Assembly (NCBI RefSeq): GCF_001421705.1
Contig: NZ_LMKO01000012.1
Location: 164,254-228,253, forward strand
DNA: 64,000 nt
Origin: Xylophilus sp. Leaf220
GTDB taxonomy: Bacteria; Pseudomonadota; Gammaproteobacteria; Burkholderiales; Burkholderiaceae_C
Direction of reading: 5' to 3'
The position numbers were made by a program, and so were the translations under genes. The notes beneath the pieces are model-generated. The model had not been told where the DNA came from and ran no database searches. It saw only the letters and a program-made list of their open reading frames with translations. Below, one piece after another: positions 56,605-64,000 of the stretch (its first letter is position 1; every line of letters begins with the position of its first letter).

Positions 56605-57789
56605 ATGGCCGACACCCCCACCACCGCAGGCGCCGCCGTCGCCGCCGCACCCGGCAGCTTCAAGCCCAAGAAATCCGTCGCGCTCTCGGGTGTCGCCGCC
56701 GGCAACACCGCGCTCTGCACCGTCGGCAAGACGGGCAACGACCTGCACTACCGCGGCTACGACATCCTCGACATCGCCACCCGCTGCGAGTTCGAGGAGA
56801 TCGCCTACCTGCTGGTGCACGGCAAGCTGCCCAACGACGGCGAGCTGCGCGGCTACAAGGCCAAGCTCCGGTCGCTGCGCGGCGTGCCCGCCGCGGTCAA
56901 GACGGTCCTGGAGCAACTGCCGCCCAGCGCCCATCCGATGGACGTGATGCGCACCGGCGTATCGGCCCTCGGCTGCATGCTGCCCGAGAAGGACGACCAC
57001 AACACCCCCGGCGCCCGCGACATCGCCGACAAGCTGATGGCCTCGCTCGGATCGATGCTGCTCTACTGGTACCACTGGTCGCACAACGGCGTGCGGATCG
57101 AGGTGGAGACCGACGACGACTCGATCGGCGCCCACTTCCTGCACCTGCTGCACGGCAAGAAGGTGCCCGAGAGCTGGGAGCGCGCGATGCACACCTCGCT
57201 GGTGCTGTACGCCGAGCACGAGTTCAACGCCTCCACCTTCGCCTGCCGCGTGGTGGCCGGCACCGGCTCCGACATGCACTCGGCGATCGCCGCCGGCATC
57301 GGAGCGCTGCGCGGCCCCAAGCACGGCGGCGCCAACGAGGTGGCGTTCGAGGTGCAGAAGCGCTACGACACGCCCGACGAAGCCGAGGCCGACATCCGCC
57401 GCCGCGTCGAGGCCAAGGAGGTGGTGATCGGCTTCGGCCATCCGGTCTACACGGTGAGCGACCCGCGCAACGTGGTGATCAAGGACGTGGCCCGGGAACT
57501 GTCGGATGCGGCGGGATCGCGCAAGATGTTCGACATCGCCGAGCGGCTGGAATCGGTGATGTGGGACGCCAAGAAGATGTTCCCCAACCTCGACTGGTTC
57601 AGCGCGGTGAGCTACCACATGATGGGCGTGCCGACCGCGATGTTCACCCCCCTGTTCGTGATCGCCCGGACCGCCGGCTGGTCGGCCCACGTGATCGAGC
57701 AGCGCATCGACAACAAGATCATCCGCCCCAGCGCCAACTACACCGGCCCCGAGGACCAACGGTTCGTTCCGATCCAGGACCGCACCTGA
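56605..57789 (+). CDS. prpC: 2-methylcitrate synthase
   Basis: It condenses propionyl-CoA with oxaloacetate. The 394 residues form a citrate synthase-fold enzyme with the catalytic triad His240 (GPKHGGANE), His279 (GFGHPVY) and Asp330 (NLDWFSAV). [26 protein letters not shown] near the N-terminus is a PrpC-type block, and the length is short as in PrpC rather than GltA. AGGAG precedes ATG 56605. First gene of prpC-acnD-prpF-prpB-like. Propionyl-CoA would come in part from MmsA. Confidence 0.95.
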   Translation: MADTPTTAGAAVAAAPGSFKPKKSVALSGVAAGNTALCTVGKTGNDLHYRGYDILDIATRCEFEEIAYLLVHGKLPNDGELRGYKAKLRSLRGVPAAVKTVLEQLPPSAHPMDVMRTGVSALGCMLPEKDDHNTPGARDIADKLMASLGSMLLYWYHWSHNGVRIEVETDDDSIGAHFLHLLHGKKVPESWERAMHTSLVLYAEHEFNASTFACRVVAGTGSDMHSAIAAGIGALRGPKHGGANEVAFEVQKRYDTPDEAEADIRRRVEAKEVVIGFGHPVYTVSDPRNVVIKDVARELSDAAGSRKMFDIAERLESVMWDAKKMFPNLDWFSAVSYHMMGVPTAMFTPLFVIARTAGWSAHVIEQRIDNKIIRPSANYTGPEDQRFVPIQDRT

Positions 57790-57914
57790 TCCGCCCGCTG
57801 CGGGGCGGCCGCCGGCGCCTCGCAGTCCGACCGACACCGGCGGAAGACGACCCGTGGCCCATGCGCCCCGGGCGACCCCGGCCCCCGCGGCCCCAAGCCT
57901 TCCAAGCACCCACG

Positions 57915-60530
<2,616 letters not shown>

Positions 60531-60548
60531 CCGCAAGGAGATATGCAG

Positions 60549-61772
60549 ATGGCTTTCGCTCCGCAGATCAAGATTCCCGCCACCTACATGCGCGGCGGCA
60601 CCAGCAAGGGCGTGTTCTTCCGCCTGCAGGATTTGCCCGCGGCCGCGCAGGCCGCCGGCCCGGCACGCGACGCGCTGCTGCTGCGGGTGATCGGCAGCCC
60701 CGATCCGTACGGCAAGCAGATCGACGGCATGGGCGCCGCGACCTCGAGCACCAGCAAGACGGTAATCCTGTCGAAGAGCACCCGGCCCGGCCACGACGTG
60801 GACTACCTGTTCGGCCAGGTGTCGATCGACAGCCCCTTCGTGGACTGGAGCGGCAACTGCGGCAACCTCTCGGCCGCGGTGGGACCCTTCGCCATCGCCA
60901 ACGGGCTGGTCGATGCCGCCCGCGTTCCGCAGGACGGCATCGCCACCGTGCGCATCTGGCAGGCCAACATCGGCAAGACCATCGTGTCGCATGTGCCGAT
61001 CACCGGCGGTGCGGTGCAGGAGACGGGCGATTTCGAACTCGACGGCGTGACCTTTGCGGCGGCCGAGGTGCAGCTCGAGTTCCTGGACCCGGCCGACGAG
61101 GGCGAAGGCGAGGGCGGCGGCGCGATGTTCCCGACCGGTAACCTCGTCGACACGCTGGAGGTGCCGGGCGTCGGCAGCTTCCAGGCGACGATGATCAATG
61201 CCGGCATCCCCACCATCTTCCTGAACGCCGAGGCGATCGGGTACACCGGCACCGAACTGCAGGGCGCGATCAACGAGGATCCGAAGGCGCTGGCGATGTT
61301 CGAGACGATCCGCGCGCACGGTGCGGTGCGGATGGGCCTGATCGCCGACGTCTCGCAGGCCGCCGCGCGGCAACACACCCCGAAGGTCGCCTTCGTCGCG
61401 CCGCCCACGAGCTACACATCCTCCAGCGGCAAGACGGTGGCGGCGGGCGAGGTCGATCTGCTGGTGCGGGCCCTGTCGATGGGCAAGCTGCACCACGCGA
61501 TGATGGGCACCGCCGCGGTCGCCATCGGCACGGCGGCCGCGGTGCCGGGCACGCTGGTGAACCTGGCGGCCGGCGGCGGCGCCCGCAGCGCGGTGCGCTT
61601 CGGCCATCCGTCGGGCACCCTGCGCGTCGGCGCCGAGGCCACCCAGAGCGCCGGCGCCTGGACGGTGACCAAGGCCCTGATGAGCCGCAGCGCCCGTGTG
61701 CTGATGGAGGGCTGGGTGCGCGTGCCCGGCGAGGTGATCGCCACCCCGGGCGCCTCTGCCGCCGAACATTGA
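60549..61772 (+). CDS. prpF: 2-methyl-aconitate isomerase PrpF
   Basis: It isomerises trans- to cis-2-methylaconitate after AcnD. The 407-residue protein has the two-domain diaminopimelate epimerase-like fold: PATYMRGGTSKGVFF (about 10-24, containing a conserved Lys), DGMGAATSSTSKTVILS, WSGNCGNLSAAVGPFAI and, in the second domain, INAGIPTIFLNAEAIGY and FGHPSGTLRVGAE. AAGGAG is eight bases before ATG 60549; ATG 60543 is too close to it. It is coupled to acnD in the usual acnD-prpF pair. Confidence 0.94.
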   Translation: MAFAPQIKIPATYMRGGTSKGVFFRLQDLPAAAQAAGPARDALLLRVIGSPDPYGKQIDGMGAATSSTSKTVILSKSTRPGHDVDYLFGQVSIDSPFVDWSGNCGNLSAAVGPFAIANGLVDAARVPQDGIATVRIWQANIGKTIVSHVPITGGAVQETGDFELDGVTFAAAEVQLEFLDPADEGEGEGGGAMFPTGNLVDTLEVPGVGSFQATMINAGIPTIFLNAEAIGYTGTELQGAINEDPKALAMFETIRAHGAVRMGLIADVSQAAARQHTPKVAFVAPPTSYTSSSGKTVAAGEVDLLVRALSMGKLHHAMMGTAAVAIGTAAAVPGTLVNLAAGGGARSAVRFGHPSGTLRVGAEATQSAGAWTVTKALMSRSARVLMEGWVRVPGEVIATPGASAAEH

Positions 61773-61786
61773 ACGAGAGAACCGAT

Positions 61787-62647
61787 ATGAGCACCAAGAA
61801 ACTCCTGCGCCAACTGGCCGAGCAACGCCGCGGCCTGCTGGTCCCCGGCGCCTTCAACGCACTCTCGGCCCGCGTGGTCGAGGACCTGGGCTTCGAGGCG
61901 ATCTACGTCACTGGCGCCGGCGTGACCAACATGTGGTTCGGCCTGCCCGACCAGGCCTTCATGGGCCTGACCGACATCGCCGACCACACCGCCCGGATCC
62001 GCGACACGGTCGAGGTGCCGCTGATCGTCGATGCCGACACCGGCTTCGGCAACGCGCTCAACACCTACCACGCGGTGCGCACCCTGGAACGTGCGGGTGC
62101 CGACTGCATCCAGCTCGAAGACCAGGTCAGCCCCAAGCGCTGCGGCCATTTCTCGGGCAAGGAGGTCATCAGCACCGACGAGATGCTCGGCAAGATCAAG
62201 GCCGCCGTCGACGCGCGGCGCGACCCCGACCTGCTCATCATGGCCCGCACCGACGCCTGCGCCACCCAGGGATTCGAGGCGGCGGTGGAGCGCGCGCAGA
62301 AGTTCAGCGAGGCGGGCGCCGACATCCTGTTCGTCGAGGCCGTCACCACCGCCGAAGAGATCCGCGCCCTGCCGCAGCGGCTCGACCGGCCGCAGCTGAT
62401 GAACATGGTGATCGGCGGCAAGACGCCGATCTTCGGCGCCGACGAGCTGGCCGGCCTGGGCTACGGCCTGGTGCTGTACGCCAACGCCGCGCTGCAGGGT
62501 GCGGTGGCCGGCATGCAGAAGGCGCTGACGGTGCTGCGCGACACCCGCCGCATCGACGAAGACCCGGCGCTGGTCACCCCGTTCGCCGAGCGGCAGCGGC
62601 TGGTGCGCAAGCCCGAGTGGGATGCGATGGAGAAGAAGTACCAGTAG
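61787..62647 (+). CDS. Isocitrate lyase/PEP mutase-family lyase, PrpB-like
   Basis: The 286-residue TIM-barrel enzyme has the family's catalytic KRCGH loop (Cys119), the Mg2+ motif VDADTGFGNALNTYH and LIMARTDACATQGFEAA. Position at the end of prpC-acnD-prpF suggests it splits 2-methylisocitrate to pyruvate and succinate. However, the N-terminal LVPGAFNALSARVVEDLGFE and the NMVIGGKTPIF segment differ from typical PrpB and look more like oxaloacetate decarboxylase or dimethylmalate lyase relatives. Either it is a divergent PrpB or a related lyase in this operon. ATG 61787 follows ACGAGAGAACC. Confidence 0.82.
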   Translation: MSTKKLLRQLAEQRRGLLVPGAFNALSARVVEDLGFEAIYVTGAGVTNMWFGLPDQAFMGLTDIADHTARIRDTVEVPLIVDADTGFGNALNTYHAVRTLERAGADCIQLEDQVSPKRCGHFSGKEVISTDEMLGKIKAAVDARRDPDLLIMARTDACATQGFEAAVERAQKFSEAGADILFVEAVTTAEEIRALPQRLDRPQLMNMVIGGKTPIFGADELAGLGYGLVLYANAALQGAVAGMQKALTVLRDTRRIDEDPALVTPFAERQRLVRKPEWDAMEKKYQ

Positions 62648-62708
62648 TCCCCGCCCCCGGTCCCGCCGGCCGCGAGCGGCGAGGGCGCCGGTATCGGATA
62701 CTCGCCGG

Positions 62709-63686
62709 ATGAAACGACGCCAGCACCTCCTCCTCGTCGCAGCCGGCGCTGCGACCGCCCTCACGCATTCCTTCGCCAACGCCCAGGCCGCCTGGCCCTC
62801 AAAGCCGATCCGCCTGGTGGTGCCGTTCCCCGCCGCGGGCGCGACCGACCTGTTCGCCCGCACACTGGCCCAAAAGCTGGGCGAGGTGCTGGGCGTAACG
62901 GTGGTCATCGACAACAAGCCCGGTGCCGGCGGCGCCATCGGTGCCGACGCGGGCGCCAAGGCCGCGCCCGACGGCTACACACTGCTGCTGACCACCTCCA
63001 GCACCCACGCCATCGGTCCGGCGATCAACCCCCGGCTGCCCTACGACACGGTGCGCGACTTCACGCCCATCGCCCACGTCGGCAATGCGCCCAGCATCAT
63101 GCTGGTGCCCAACGATTCGCCGGCCAGGACGGTCCAGCAGTGGATCGACCATGCCAGGCGCAACCCGGGCAAGCTCAACTACGGCTCCAGCGGCACCGGC
63201 ACCATCGTCCACCTGACGGCCGAGCTGTTCAAGGCGCAGGCCGGCGTATTCGTGACGCACATCCCCTACAAGGGCACCGCGCTGGCGATGCCCGACCTGA
63301 TCAGCGGAAAGCTCGACGTGATCTTCGATTCGCTGCCGACCGGCTTGCCGTTCGTTCGCGATGGGCGGCTGCGTGCGCTGGCGGTCACCTCGCTCAAACG
63401 CAGCCCGCTGGCGCCCGACCTGCCGCCGGTGGCCGACGTGCTGCCGGGCTTCGAGTCGAACACCTGGTTCGGCATCTACGGCCCGCGCGGGCTGCCGGCC
63501 GACCTGGTCGCCAAGGTCAACGCGGCCGCCAACCAGGCGCTGGCCGATGCGGCCACCCGCGACAAGCTCGCCCGGCTGGGCATCGAACCGGTGCAGTCGA
63601 CGCCGGCGCAGTTCGGGCAGATGGTGGCTGCCGACGCGGCCAAGTGGAAGAAGATCATCGTGGATCGGAAGATCACGGCCGACTGA
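62709..63686 (+). CDS. Bug-family periplasmic solute receptor (TctC-like)
   Basis: A 325-residue receptor with a signal peptide ending FANAQAA (about 27). The Bug signature WPSKPIRLVVPFPAAGATDL follows, then VIDNKPGAGGAIGADAGAKA and HIPYKGTALAMPD. There are no TctAB genes nearby. It follows the PrpB-like gene by 61 bases in the same direction and may be transcribed with the methylcitrate operon; a tricarboxylate ligand such as methylcitrate or citrate is then conceivable but unproven. Confidence 0.92.
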   Translation: MKRRQHLLLVAAGAATALTHSFANAQAAWPSKPIRLVVPFPAAGATDLFARTLAQKLGEVLGVTVVIDNKPGAGGAIGADAGAKAAPDGYTLLLTTSSTHAIGPAINPRLPYDTVRDFTPIAHVGNAPSIMLVPNDSPARTVQQWIDHARRNPGKLNYGSSGTGTIVHLTAELFKAQAGVFVTHIPYKGTALAMPDLISGKLDVIFDSLPTGLPFVRDGRLRALAVTSLKRSPLAPDLPPVADVLPGFESNTWFGIYGPRGLPADLVAKVNAAANQALADAATRDKLARLGIEPVQSTPAQFGQMVAADAAKWKKIIVDRKITAD

Positions 63687-63712
63687 TCGTTTGTAAGGTC
63701 AAATATGGTTGA

Positions 63713-63754
63713 GGCCGGCGGTCGGTGCTGGCTTCTAGCTATTTAATTGATAGC
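63713..63754 (-). repeat. Dispersed palindromic repeat, copy 7
   Basis: Inverted orientation: arms GGCCGGC (63713-63719) and a degenerate GCTGGC (63727-63732), then the core GCTAT-TTAATTG-ATAGC (63738-63754). It lies 26 bases after the Bug receptor stop codon. Confidence 0.82.
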
Positions 63755-63825
63755 GCTTATTGGTTTTTGGAACTGCGGGTGGTTTGGGCGGTTCGTGCGT
63801 GGGTGGCGCCTCGGGCCGTGATCGC

Positions 63826-63893
63826 CGGGTAACCTCCTCCGCGAATGTCCCCCGCCTTCGGCTCCTCCTTTATTTCGCTGCGGAGGTCACCCG
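63826..63893. repeat. Long imperfect inverted repeat
   Basis: Arms CGGGTAACCTCCTCCGCGAA (63826-63845) and the inverse of CGGGTGACCTCCGCAGCGAA (63874-63893) match at most positions across a 28-base spacer that itself contains CCGCCTTCGG. It is neither a T-tract terminator nor part of the GCTAT family. No transposase is visible. Confidence 0.5.
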
Positions 63894-64000
63894 ACACTCC
63901 CGGCCCTGGAAGCGTCGCGTAGTGCGGGTCGGATCAGCGACAGCGTCTCGAAGTTGGCGCCGTGCCTGCATGGATGTCCTGCGAAGGCAACCAAGCGCAT
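63894..64000. other. Right-edge stretch without a recognisable gene
   Basis: Nothing supportable is seen here. Short frames on both strands have no family features, and the window ends before any larger gene can be judged. Together with 63687-63893 it makes a gene-free 314 bases. Confidence 0.4.

Noticed and set aside
61787..62647. Naming the lyase prpB outright
   Set aside because: The operon position supports it but the sequence departs from usual PrpB, so the symbol was withheld.

Overview
The window looks like a chromosomal segment of a high-GC betaproteobacterium of the Comamonadaceae (Variovorax/Xylophilus/Acidovorax-like). The signs are orphan Bug-type periplasmic receptors, TRAP transporters, a dapC-dapD-pilU-dapE-prmB cluster, a methylcitrate operon with AcnD and PrpF, and short palindromic intergenic repeats of a kind I associate with this family. 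Genus assignment is inference. There are no rRNA genes, CRISPR arrays, transposases or phage genes; one tRNA (Lys-UUU) is present.

Layout. 1-3.3 kb: partial class II aldolase, serine acetyltransferase, zinc metallopeptidase. 3.4-7.1 kb: enoyl-CoA hydratase, Bug receptor and CoA-transferase operon, divergent from a GntR regulator. 7.2-15.1 kb: a PQQ dehydrogenase/ThuA lipoprotein pair, an IclR regulator, and a TRAP transporter with a type II dehydroquinase. Matching IclR-type palindromes (TGGAAA-N3-TTTCCA) lie before both transcription units, which suggests one regulon, possibly for quinate/shikimate-like polyols. 15.3-19.7 kb: PutA and a divergent Lrp-type regulator. 19.7-24.2 kb: gamma-glutamyltransferase-like enzyme, Bug receptor, GAF protein, divergent LysR. 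24.4-25.7 kb: secreted M20 peptidase. 25.7-34.6 kb: D-xylonate (Weimberg-type) catabolism, with TRAP DctP, XylD, XylX, DctQ, DctM, a LysR regulator, then tRNA-Lys and an aldehyde dehydrogenase that could finish the path to 2-oxoglutarate. 34.8-38.0 kb: ABC-F ATPase and a degenerate receiver-GGDEF protein. 38.0-43.5 kb: lysine/diaminopimelate genes with pilU and prmB. 43.7-45.0 kb: SDR and VOC proteins. 45.0-50.3 kb: valine catabolism (mmsB, acyl-CoA dehydrogenase, an LprI-like protein, mmsA, LysR). 50.4-54.9 kb: glycogen genes glgC and glgP around an unknown gene. 55.0-63.7 kb: methylcitrate cycle (prpC, acnD, prpF, an atypical PrpB-like lyase) with an XRE/ScfR regulator and a Bug receptor.

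How the parts work together: most of the window is carbon scavenging. Sugar acids, amino acids, propionyl-CoA and unknown carboxylates are imported by binding-protein systems and fed to central metabolism, each module having its own divergent regulator (GntR, IclR, Lrp, LysR x3, XRE).

The feature I consider least explained is a dispersed repeat present at seven places (eight copies of its core). The core is GCTAT, exactly seven A/T-rich bases, then ATAGC or a close variant, followed by a GC-rich hairpin (GCCGGCG...CGCCGGC). One copy forms a bidirectional terminator, two supply the stop codon of a gene, one is a head-to-head double element, and one sits in frame inside dapE and adds about 15 residues to the protein.
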